From NCBI GenBank assembly GCA_037783415.1, contig JAZGTN010000170.1:620001-684000 (forward strand): a stretch of 64,000 nt of DNA, in the 5' to 3' direction. The notes under the pieces were generated by a model. The model saw only the letters and a program-made list of their open reading frames with translations. It searched no databases and was not told the origin of the DNA. Shown one piece after another: positions 1-9,991 of the stretch (positions within the stretch are counted from its first letter, which is position 1; each line of letters begins with the position of its first letter). A program made the position numbers and the translations under genes. The stretch is from Leptasterias polaris. Lineage: Eukaryota > Echinodermata > Asteroidea > Forcipulatida > Asteriidae.

Positions 1-612
1 CACTATACTCTAATTATATTAAAGATAACGATAAGAGTAGAAAAAAATCGTCTAAAACAGACCATTACGTGGCAGAACATCACCTATAACGGGAACGGGC
101 GGTCACTACGGTCGGTTTTCGGTTTGCTACCAAAGTCTACTAAAACAATAGGAAAGAACAATTTTGTAACAGACAGTTGAAGTCATTGACTGAATGACAC
201 TTACAACTATCACAATCTGCTCGTTTATTAATTGAACCACCTGAAACATCATCGCGTAACAAGAAATTTATGCGACATTGTGGGCCAAATAATTCCACAG
301 CTTATCAGTTTTAGGGATAAGACCCTACGTCCTGACTGGGGAAAACAATCATATTATTTGAATAGTAAAAGTCAATTTAGATTAAAGTCTGTATTCTCAG
401 GCAAAGATTGCCTCACTTTTTCAACCAGCAGGCTCAGGCACGTGATTGATATGCAAATTAGGTCCCGATATTAATTATTCAAAGCTGTAGAACTGTATAG
501 ACTCTATCGACTCTATATCTAAGCTATACAAACAGCAGCAACATTTTTACCAGAATAAAGAACAAAATTCCTTTCATCTTCGCAACAGGTTGTCGAAACT
601 GTGCTACACACC
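1..612. other. Upstream of the 613 gene; nothing clear
   Basis: No coding frame starting with ATG, no recognised repeat. It probably contains the promoter of the gene at 613, with CTATATCT near 512 as the only TATA-like sequence. Confidence 0.5.
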
Positions 613-1078
613 ATGAAGGCACTTGTTCTGCTGTCATTCGCCTTTGGGGGTAAGCTCAATTATTTAACTATGTTTTATCCCACACCGATGTGTGTAAGAC
701 ACAGTACTTTCCCGAGTATATACTGTGGGCGAAAAAAATAAAACAAATCCACGGGAATCTCGGGGATCCGAACCCACGACATTCTGGAGCAGATGTTGGA
801 CCAGTAGACCACTGAACCTGTCCGGTCATTCATATTTTATAATTTCCTTCTTTATTTATTTGTTTTTCCCGTTACGTATAGCTTTATCATGGACCTTTGG
901 GGGGAAACAACAATTTACGGTTACTTTTAAATTACGTATGATACCCATCACCGCAACAGTTGAATATGGAGAAGTAACTAAGAGCACGATGCATGAAGTT
1001 ATAGTCTGATTCTGTTTCAATTCTCTTTTAGTTGCCTTGCTGACTAATGGATGCAGAGCTAAGGACACTGGGTGGCAG
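613..1078 (+). CDS. First two exons of a secreted-protein gene (unknown product)
   Basis: Exon 613-649 encodes MKALVLLSFAFG plus one base, ending at GTAAGC. Exon 1032-1078 follows a TTCTCTTTTAG acceptor, adds VALLTNGCRAKDTGWQ and ends at GTAAGG in phase 0. Joined, they give a convincing signal peptide with a likely cleavage near the CRA residues. A TATA-like CTATATCT lies about 100 bp upstream. The intron between the two exons carries a SINE. The gene runs toward PDIA5, so the two are convergent. The following exons could not be fixed; candidates at 1876-1938 and 3709-3847 are listed separately. The mature product is not recognised. Confidence 0.6.
672..832 (-). mobile_element. tRNA-derived SINE, second family, in intron 1 of the 613 gene
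   Basis: On minus: CAGTGGTCTACTGGTCCAAC (A-box side), GTGGGTTCGGATCCC (B-box side), then a tail ending in the inverse of CACACCGATGTGTGTAAG. A related copy is at 19547-19716. Confidence 0.7.
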
Positions 1079-1875
1079 GTAAGGTACCCCCAAATCACGG
1101 TATAGACGCTGATGTTAGCAAGCTTTTTAGTCTGATTTGTTTTACAACACTGTAGGCCTACACACAAATAGCTTTCGTGCAATAGATAGTCTTGATTCAC
1201 CACGTTCGTTTTGTTTACGTAGTCGCCGATATCACAGCACGAACTCATGAGGGAAATAATTATATTATCTAGGTGCACCATGACGATCACATTTTTATTG
1301 TATGGGGTTTTGGGTTTTGTTTTTTCAAACCATGGTCAGTGGATTTACTTTATTCAAACATCACAAAAACGAGTTCTTAAAAAAAAAATGCCACAGTACA
1401 CGCTGTAGCTGCCCGGAAGTTCAGGGTCTCGCGAAAACTCGTACGCTCTCGAGGCCAACATAAACATAGAAAAGAAAAAGAAAAATGGCAATGTAGGCAT
1501 ATATGTTTCTTATTTTCCGGTAGCTTCCCAACTTCTGTAAGAAATATGAGAGGAGGACAGGATGCCCCAGAAATATAGCCACAGTCTGTGCGGACGGCAA
1601 TCAAGAATTCAGCAATGAGTGCGTCATGTGCGACATGATAAACAAAAAAGGACTCAACGTCAGCTCGTTCCGGGATGGACCGTGCGAGGGCTCCCAAGGT
1701 CGCCATTTCTAAACAAATTCGGCAAAATGTAATTTTCATTCAAAATGTCAAATTGTTCATGCAGGACAGAGCACTGAGCACGATCAGCAGTATAATACGA
1801 AGTAGATGAGCCAATGTCTCCGATTATTAAAGTGGATTTCCGTGGAAAGCCATGTTTTTTTTACTCTACCCACAG

Positions 1876-1938
1876 AGTTTGACCGTCGTCATTATTAGTG
1901 AAGCCATCTTGCAATGTTCTCTTCCATTCAGTTTAAAT
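1876..1938 (+). CDS. Candidate third exon of the 613 gene
   Basis: A long pyrimidine tract ending CTACCCACAG precedes 63 nt that are open in phase 0 (SLTVVIISEAILQCSLPFSLN, shown as 20 residues plus N) and end at GTAAGC. Phase 0 matches the end of the preceding exon. There is no homology recognised, so this is weak. Confidence 0.3.
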
Positions 1939-1969
1939 GTAAGCGAGGCAGAAAAGTCTTACTCTGTTG

Positions 1970-2372
1970 TTAAAGGCAAAGTATACATTTGGTTTTTGGA
2001 ACCGTTCGATTATTTTAATCCTAAATAAATGTAGATAAGCACAATAAAACTAACCTCATTTTCATTTCAAAAGGTGGTCGCGTTTTTTAAATAAAGCCGA
2101 AAATCCGGAGCGAATAGTATGTCCGAAGGAAGAATAATCCCTAACAGGAATACACAATCGGAGAAGCGTTTGACAGAAACGTTTCCCTGATTCAAATTTG
2201 GGGGCATTAACAACTGATATTGTTTTACATAACCACAAAACTTAGAAGTGAAATGTTTCTCAAAATGCTTTATACTATCAAAAGCTGATGTATGCTTCTA
2301 ACCAATAAGTTTGTATTGCCGTTAATGTTAAGAGTGATTACCAAACGTACACCTTCCCTTTAAGGTATTAAA
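1970..2372. mobile_element. Diverged foldback MITE of the 17778 family
   Basis: GTTAAAGGCAAAGTATACAT, AAAGGTGGTCGCGTTTTTTA, GAAGAATAATCCCTAACAGG and GAGAAGCGTTTGACAGAAAC match one arm. The second arm (to CCTTTAAGG at 2372) belongs to a different, TTAAAGG-type family, so this may be a chimera. Confidence 0.6.
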
Positions 2373-2439
2373 GGGGTCTCAGTTTGCGTTTTTACTGGTG
2401 TTATAACTAGAGTGTGGGTAGGTTTTTCTTGATGTAATT

Positions 2440-2960
2440 AATAGGTTAGGTAATGGTAAAGGGTAGATAAGGGTATAGGGTGGGGTAAATGTGGGGTGAA
2501 ACTGGGTATAGGGATAGGCCAGGTAAAGGCTATTATGGCAAGGGTAAGGACAAGGCTAAGGGAAAGGAGTGGGTAATGGTGTTGGCAATGTAAGGGTAAG
2601 GGTAAGATTAAGGTTAAGGTTAAGGTTAAGAATAAGGGTGAAGACAAGGTTATATGTAAAGGAAGGGTAAAGGGTAAAGGGTAAAGGGTAAAGGGTAAAG
2701 AAAAGGGTAAGGGTTGGAGGAAATGTTAAGGTTATGGTTAAAATTAGTAAGTCAAGGTCAGGGTAAGGGCAAGCTGGAAGGCTTATCAGAAGGGTAAAAG
2801 AAAGGGTAAGGGTATACGGTCAAATGAAAGGGTAACGGGTTGAGGAAATGGTGAGCGTAAAGGTTGGTGGGGTAAAGCAGAGGGTAAGGGTGGGATGAAA
2901 GGTAAAGCTAAGAGGTGAGAGGGAAGGAATAAAGGGACGTGGCGATAAAGGTTAAGGCAG
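2440..2960 (+). repeat. Degenerate GGGTAA / AAGGTT purine-rich repeat
   Basis: A mosaic of GGGTAAAGGGTAAAGGG and AAGGTTAAGGTTAAGGTTAA runs within irregular GGTAAGG-rich sequence. On minus it reads as Leu/Pro/Thr-rich frames with no gene signature. Confidence 0.8.
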
Positions 2961-3708
2961 ACGTATGGTTGTCGGTAAGGGGAAATGTTGTAAGAATTAT
3001 ATAATTGGTTTTAATGTATTCACCAATTTAAAGCACTCTTAGTCTTTTTAATAATTATCGTTTATCCAATAGTGTTCCTGGTATATTACATTGGACTATC
3101 GGTTAATTGTAAGTGTACTTCTTCGTTTAAGTTGGATTTCATGGTTTGAAAATAATGTTTATTTTGGGTGACAATAAATTTAATTGCAACGATGCTCCAC
3201 CAATCAACTTCTAGTGCATGTTTATTGTTTGTGAGCAAACAGCTTATTGAATGTCACTCTTATTCCGAACCCACATTCTGTAAATTACAAAACTTGAGTC
3301 CATCGCCCTACACTGACCAGCCACTCCACCCCAACTCCACCCCACTCCACCCCCTTTGTATAGGCCCTTTCTATACAGAAAATCATTATTCTCCATGATC
3401 AATTTGAAGGGAGCTGAGAACTATTTTTTACATCATGTTGACGAGTGGGAGTTTATTTTTTAACCTCTGTCTTCCATGTCTTCCATACAACTTCCAACAC
3501 GTGTGTTTTAAGGTAATACTGTGCAATCAATATATTGATGACAGTCATGTACTAAAAGGTTCCATAATTCCGCCATAACCGATGCGTGGGTAGAAACTAA
3601 GTATTGCGAAATATTAACGAGATTATGACGTCTACTTTGACTATACATGCCCTCAATATGTTGTCCCATTTTTAATTAGTAGAAGTATTTTATTAATTTA
3701 TTGGCCAG

Positions 3709-3847
3709 GCAAAACATCTCCAGACAATACAAGGTTGGGAAACAAAAAACAATAGGTCTTTCTGGAAAAGGGGTCCGTCGCCACATCAATATTATTAGTT
3801 CTACCACCGTGACAATACAAAGACTGCAGACTATTGGTGTCGAACCG
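3709..3847 (+). CDS. Candidate exon of unknown gene
   Basis: 139 nt between a TATTGGCCAG acceptor and a GTAAGC donor, open in the frame QNISRQYKVGKQKTIGLSGK, then GVRRHINIISSTTV... to GVEP. The composition looks protein-like, but it needs phase 2 on entry, which does not join directly to the 1876 candidate. Not recognised; it may be chance. Confidence 0.25.
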
Positions 3848-4381
3848 GTAAGCATTGTGTTGGCCAACAAAAATATATTTTTAGTTTCTCGTCTTGTAAA
3901 CATAGATCTGTACAGATAAATTACAGTTCCTTTATAGCTACCATAACAAGAGCAAAATGGTTATAGTACATCCTAAAACAAACTCAAGGGTCAGGATTGA
4001 CAAGGACTACAGATCCCAGAGGACAGGATCCACTCCGGGGAAGTGGTTGAAAAAAGGGATTTTAACTCGGTTTTTGCGTCAGTTTGACTCATTTCTTTGT
4101 CAATTTGATACAACTCCGGGTTAGGCCCCCTTCGGACCCAGTCAATTCTGAACCGGAACTTTTTAGAGTGTAAAGTACTTGTTAAAAGAGTCCAGCTGCA
4201 AGGTCATAAAACGCGCGACCTTTTTAACTGTTTCCAATTGAAAATCAACGTTGTCAAATTGTGAACAGAGAACTCTCTCACACTGCAGCAGGATTCCCAA
4301 ATTGTTATTGATAGTGATAGGCCTATAGCAAAACAACGGTAGCGTATAATAGTGCCACCACATGCAAAAACAAGTCTCTCC

Positions 4382-4492
4382 CTTATCGATAACTTATCGT
4401 GTACGTTCACAATAAATTATCGTATGGACATGATCAGTTTGGACTTATCGTGTATGTACATCCAGAGTTATCGTGTACGTACACGATAATAG
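4382..4492. repeat. Cluster of TTATCGTGTACGT units
   Basis: TTATCGATAACTTATCGTGT, GGACTTATCGTGTATGTAC and GTTATCGTGTACGTACACGA; the last is a 14-bp palindrome (CGTGTACGTACACG). Confidence 0.7.
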
Positions 4493-4673
4493 AGATTTTT
4501 GTTCATGTGGCGGCAATACGCTTCCGTACAATACCATGGGAGCGGGTTAAAGATTTGTGCATCCTTGAAGTGGGATGATTTCGTGCGTACAGCAACCGTG
4601 CGAATGGAGGCAAGGTTTTACACTGTGTTTATTATTGAACGGTAGGCCAACCAAACGATCATCCTTCGCTCGG

Positions 4674-4702
4674 TCCCAGCGCCTCAGCCAAAGGCGCTGG
4701 GA
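4674..4702. other. 11-bp GC-rich hairpin
   Basis: TCCCAGCGCCT, 7-nt loop, then AGGCGCTGGGA. No T-run follows, and in a eukaryotic context this is not a terminator. Confidence 0.75.
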
Positions 4703-5749
4703 TGGGCTGACCTATACACATGCGCATTGCACAATTCCCCCCTGACCTAGTAATTAACCTCTGGTCACCTCTTCCTGTTTAAGAAAGATTCGACTATCAA
4801 TAATAATGTAGCTCTGTTGTGTAAATCCATCGCAAATAAATATTGTAATTCCTTGCCTTGTACTATTGTAGGGTTTACTAAAAATAAGGGTCGCTCGCAA
4901 CATTCCCTTATAGTGGTTTAAAAAGATCGTTCCATGGGGCCTTTATGCTTTTATGCTGCAATGTGCACATGGCGTCGACAGCAGTACAATCGTTTCCATC
5001 ATGCATCAAGAGTTTGCTCATCAGCCCATCCTGGTGGGGCAGAGTGAACGATCATCCATGTCTACGTCATGTTCATCCTATGTAGCAAACGTTCAGAAAT
5101 AGTGGACTTTATTGTTTCAGGGCAATCGACCTTTTAGAAAACAGTCAGAACGATGAATATTTTCTTTCCGTATATAAACGATGCTCTATTTTTTTTTTCT
5201 GCACGAAGGATGCAGAATAAAGACATACAATACTGACTTTTATTTCACAGAGTTATTTCGGAACATTGTTGTCGTACAGTCCCATCAGCGCGGTGTTCAT
5301 TACTAGGTTTGCAACCACAGTTTGACAGCAAATCACAGCAGTTATTTTGTCCAGTTTTTTGTGTGTTTTTTTTCCATGGCACACCTGAGAAACTATGCGG
5401 GAAAATATAGAACAAATTGAATGAATTAATTAAAAATTGCTCAGAGGGCAGAGACTGCGACCTTGGATTTTCAAACTCGTTTTGATGACCTGGTATTGTT
5501 ACATCAAGGTATAATAACAGCTTTGTTTTGTTTTGATTTGTTTGTTTTGGGGTTTTTGTGTTTTTTCCCCAACTACACTCTCCTGGTGTCGAATAGACAC
5601 GAACCATCCAACCAACTTTTCAATAAAAATATTCCATTCTACATTCAATTTTCTTTTTAGAAAACAAGGGTCAGCGTTTCAAAAGATTGCCAATTGCTAT
5701 AGCCCGGGCTATATTTAATAGGAACAATTTTGTAACTACAATTAAGTCC

Positions 5750-5985
5750 GGGCTACATATGGATACAGGTTTGGGATTTAAATGCCGGTTTAAAAAAAAG
5801 CCTGAATGCCGTTTAAAAAAAAAGCCTGAAGACCAGTCAAAAATACCCTCCAAGTAGTCCGGCTGGCTAATTCAGTGCTGAAAACCATCGCCTTTCAATG
5901 TGAAATCTAGACCAGTGAAAACGCTGGCAGACCAGTGAAATGAAGCCAACTAGTCCCACTGGCTAGTCACTTAAAAAATTAGGGG
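5750..5985. repeat. Interspersed repeat with GTCCGGCTGGC motif
   Basis: Contains GCCGGTTTAAAAAAAAGCCT twice, CAGACCAGTGAAA twice and AGTAGTCCGGCTGGCTAATT. A related piece (AACTAGTCCGGCTGGCGAGT) is at 48365-48475. Confidence 0.55.
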
Positions 5986-7179
5986 CAAAACCTGGATTTC
6001 ATTTTGGTCAAGGCTACTTGCAGGTCCAAGCTTGGGGCTACATTTAGGTCGGGCTACATTATTTTAGAGGCCGAACACAAGTGTCTATTATTTCGATTGC
6101 GGTAATCGAAATAAACCTTGTAGATTTGTGAGGTTTCAAATGCTATTTCTCACCACCAAAGACAACCGGGAGCATGCCTCCACTGGACTCAGGTAAAACA
6201 CAAAGTGCAGTGCTAATACCACACACATTTGTTTAGGGTAAAAAACCAAAATAATATTATTTATTCCCACTGCATGTTACATCAATATTCAAGAACAAAA
6301 CTGTACACCATGTTCTGCAATCTAGCTGTCAATATAAAAGTTATCGTCATTTATTGCTATGTATACATCCATGATTGGTCTTTACTTTAACAAAAGAGTT
6401 TTCAAACAGATTGTGTGTATTTTATTTTAAGTTTCTCCCGTACATGAAAATGCATCAAGATTCAATTTGGGCAGATCTAATATTTCAAAAATAGTATCTT
6501 CGTAAAAGCTAAAGTGCACATTTATAAATACATTTTCCGTACAATGTAGAATCAGAATCGTGCATAGAAAAAACTTCATCTTTATTTCATTGAACTGTGG
6601 TAAATATGGCAATGATTGGAAGGCCTACTGTTGATATGCACGTTTTATCAAAACAATGAATTTATCAACGCAACCACCCTTCCATTTTTACTTCTCTCAG
6701 ATGAGGCCAACGTTTAAATACGCTCGAGACTTGCACAGTATATCGATATGGGAAATAGGGTCCTCGGTATCAAAACACTGTTCTCCCTGGGGGCCCTGTA
6801 GAAAAAGTAATACACAGTATTACAGTAATATCCATTACAAATCAAATTTGATTTACAAATCAAATTTGGTTTACAAATCATTTTGAGCATCTTCAGCGTT
6901 ACATTTCAGATTTAAGAGACCATTCTAATTTTAAAAACAGAAACTAATGATGCAACATTTATATATTTTTGTACTTTGGTCGCTACACAAATAAAAAAAA
7001 TTAAAAAAGCAAATTGTGAGAATTTGGGGGTATGAAAAACAATTATATTAGAAATCACTGGTAGGCGATTTGCGTTGACAAAAAAAAAGTGATTTAATCA
7101 GAGTTATGGCTGCCCATACATTAGTTTTAAAGCTGATTGGTGAAATCGATCAAGTAAGGTGTTTTGGGGGTATAGACCA

Positions 7180-7335
7180 GTCTGCATAGGCCGCCATTGC
7201 CGAGGGCAAACAATGGAAACATGCTCCACGCACTATATACATGTACAACTATCAGCCAACGAAAGATCATCCTTTGACCTCGGTGAGGGCGCTGTTTCAG
7301 CTTATGGCGTTATACGCAAGGCGTCTATTAATTGA
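7180..7335. mobile_element. Degenerate relative of the 176-bp MITE
   Basis: Shares AACAATGGAAACATGCTCC, CCAACGAAAGATCATCCTTT and GACCTCGGTGAGGGCGC with the interior of the 16385 MITE, but its ends differ. Confidence 0.5.
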
Positions 7336-7477
7336 ACAATCCAATCAACAAACACCATCCGACTCCCACCTTCGTACTTTCCATAACATTTGCCAGTGAG
7401 TTGGTCAACGACTTGAAACCACTTAACAGCCAGGGTTGTGTATGGTAGAACCACTGCGCTTATCTGTGTACTGTGAA

Positions 7478-7515
7478 GATAGATGCACTATGCAGACATG
7501 CATAGTGCATCTATC
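7478..7515. other. Perfect 17-bp hairpin
   Basis: GATAGATGCACTATGCA, 4-nt loop GACA, then the exact inverse. No mismatches. It is outside any recognised element. Confidence 0.9.
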
Positions 7516-7639
7516 CTTCAAAACCGTGTGGATGATGTTGAATGGTCAGACAGTAGGAGGGTTACGGTTTAGAATGAAATCAGTACACAAGAGTATTCAA
7601 ACTATACATGAACTGATGGGCTGCAGTTGATATTGATGA

Positions 7640-7875
7640 CTCCTTCTTCTCCTTGCATAATTAACTACAGCATTGAATAAGTCAGATATGACCTCATCGA
7701 ATAATTAACAAATGACCTCATAAGCTGATATGATCTCAGTGAATAGTTAAGATATGATGTCATCGGAACAACAACAAAACTAGGACAAATTATGATATGA
7801 CCTCACTGAATAATTAAGACACAACATCGGCTGAATAATTCAAACAGTGACCTTATTGCATAATTCAAGGTTGAC
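7640..7875 (+). repeat. Degenerate repeats of TGACCTCATNGAATAATT
   Basis: ATATGACCTCATCGAATAAT, ATGACCTCATAAGC, ATATGATCTCAGTGAATAGT, ATATGACCTCACTGAATAAT and later forms recur about every 35-60 bp, six or so copies. Confidence 0.65.
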
Positions 7876-9522
7876 ATTTCTTCTGATCGAAGAACACATG
7901 TGACAGTGATGCCCCACGCCAAAATCGGGCTCTCCCCGCAAACAGAAATGGCATTAAAAGTGAAGACAACCGAAACATCACCTGATGTGATGCCTTTAAA
8001 ACATTCTATTTGTGAGGAATGTTTACACCATAGTTCCTCATTTGGTCTTATTTATCAGCTCTTATTCTCATCTATTTGATGAACAAATAAACCCAGTTTT
8101 GAGTTTTGGCAGGAAGTGTCTGGTTTTGGCGTTGAGGGCGTTGAGAACCGTATTTTCTTCACAAGCTACAACGCTTGAAGTGTAACATAAGCAGATCAGA
8201 CAAAAAGGAAGACATATTTTAAAATAATTACCTAAGCATGCACACAAAAATACAATCACCCGAATATGCCACAACCTCCAAATGAAGCAATATACACACT
8301 CAAATACAGAAGGGACAAAATAATATTATACTACTTAATATAATAGTCGAAAACAAACAAACAAAATGAATTAAAATTAATGCCTTCTGAAAGAACGAAA
8401 CAACTGTTTACAACACAGATTTGAAAATAAATCTGTAAATAATCATAAATTGATTGCCGGTAAAGGCTTCCTTTAAAAAGATTCCCTTCCCCAAAAAGTA
8501 TATATAACATGTTTCCAGGAAAAAAAGCAGTGTTTTTAAAGAATAATAATAAAAACGAAAACAAAAACTAGTAATTCATTGTTTGTGACAACACAAACAC
8601 AAGATATTCAGGATCACATAAAACTGATGAAGAGTCGGCATCCAAGAGTTAGCAACAAAATGTCAACCCAGATTATTATAATTTGTTTATCAAATCGTTT
8701 CTCATTATGACTGTCAGGTACATTTGGCCGTTAATATTGGTCCTTCGAGGACACCGTAACACATGCTTTTCCCAATCATGCCAAACTACACTTTCTTTCG
8801 ACCATAACTTCAATTTTTTTTTTCTTTGATGTTATCCGATACTCAACAAATTTGTTGCCAGAATACCTAAATAAAAATAATAAAAACATTACAAAAACTT
8901 GAACAAAAACAAGCGGTGTTCGGCTGATGCCCCGACTCCTAAGAACCTTACCACACTGGTATAAAAGGCCTAGTTAGTAGAGAAGTTACAAAAATGTGAG
9001 GCATAGTTTTCAATCTATGGAACTAGTGCACAGGCTCAGTGTTAAATTGGCACTGGCAGTTCTAATCCTGAGATAAATTCCACTCTTGTTTTCTCCCATT
9101 TTTATATTTAATAGTTATTATCTTTAGGAAATAAGGCATCGTTTCACCGAGCAATTTTAAGTTTCTAGCAATAAAACAAGTTGGAGACCCTCTCTGACTG
9201 GGTTCTTGAAAATGTGATGAATTGTTTTTCATCCGTGTAACTAGTGAGTGTCATTGCCAACCAGAAATGCCTAAAACTAAGATCTAAATTTTAGGGAAGT
9301 TCGTTGAAATGAGGTCAATTCCACCTTTCGGTAACCCCTGCAGATATAGCTTTTTCGAACGGCATCCTCAGCAGTAGATCAAAGAACATGATCTTACCAC
9401 ACCTTGAGAAAACACCAGCACTTTTTCTCTTCACCAGGCAAGAATTTACAAAAAACTTGAACTCGGAGAACAATTTGACATCATTCATGCCTGGAGTTGG
9501 TCGCTACTGAGGATGCTGTCTA

Positions 9523-9665
9523 GTACAGCGGACTCAAGTTCAACTGGCCGAGTAATCAGAGCGTGGGTTTTAAATCCTGAACATGCTGCATGCGTCTGAA
9601 GGTAAAAAACTTACACAATAATTGCTTCTCTTCACCCAGATGTATAAGTTGGGGGGGATATGTAG
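9523..9665 (+). mobile_element. SINE fragment left of PDIA5 stop
   Basis: CAGCGGACTCAAGTTCAACTG, GGCCGAGTAATCAGAGCGTG and AATTGCTTCTCTTCACCCAG match the SINE head and body. It lacks tRNA start and tail and may fall within the PDIA5 3' UTR. Confidence 0.55.
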
Positions 9666-9830
9666 ATGGTACTCAGTTTTGAAATGAGCTGTGATGAAGT
9701 AAAATGGTTTCAGATTACTCCTTATAATAGCAAACAAAATTCAGTTTGAAAAAAAAAGTATCGCCCTGTACTTGACATTGATTGATTTTATACCCAGCTT
9801 ATTTCGTCTAAAAGGGGTCAAGGACCTGCA

Positions 9831-9991
9831 TCAGAGTTCTTCCTTAACCTGGTCGCCGGTCAGCGTCTTAAGACCTTGCATAAAGGAATAAAAGTCGCCT
9901 TTCGTCCGGCCACCTTCGTATTCCTGAGCGGCCCCGTCTGAAGAAATTATGAAAGTTGGGAATCCCTTGACTTCGTTCTCTCTGCAAATAT
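9831..9991 (-). CDS. PDIA5: PDIA5 exon 23: end of domain 5, KEEL, stop
   Basis: Codes residues 720-772: DICRENEVKGFPTFIISSDG, a GGRTKGDFYSFMQ helix, then QVKEEL and TGA. A closer AG (TTTGCAG) would break the frame, so the TTCAG acceptor at 9992-9993 was chosen; it restores the usual spacing between VDC and GFPT. KEEL is also the vertebrate PDIA5 ending. The 3' UTR lies below 9831; no clear AATAAA was fixed. Confidence 0.94.

Larger units (their letters stand above)
1079..9522. other. Introns or intergenic space between the convergent genes
   Basis: Holds two weak exon candidates, a foldback MITE chimera (1970-2372), GGGTAA repeats (2440-2960), a CCACTCCACCCC tract (3319-3351), the 4382 repeats, an interspersed repeat (5750-5985), a MITE relative (7180-7335), a hairpin (7478) and degenerate repeats (7640-7875). 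A 56-codon ATG frame at 7909-8079, followed by AATAAA at 8086, is the only other terminal-exon candidate. Elsewhere nothing supported. Confidence 0.5.

Noticed and set aside
2440..2960. Interstitial telomere repeat
   Set aside because: Units are GGGTAA, AAGGTT and TTAAGG mixtures, not a run of the metazoan TTAGGG; probably a purine-rich satellite.
7909..8079. 56-codon ATG frame followed by AATAAA as a terminal exon
   Set aside because: Acceptor lacks a pyrimidine tract, the poly-A signal is only 7 nt after the stop, and no similarity is recognised. Kept only as a remark.
9976..9986. TTTGCAG as the acceptor of the last PDIA5 exon
   Set aside because: It gives a frameshift; the TTCAG acceptor a few bases upstream restores frame and the expected spacing to GFPT.
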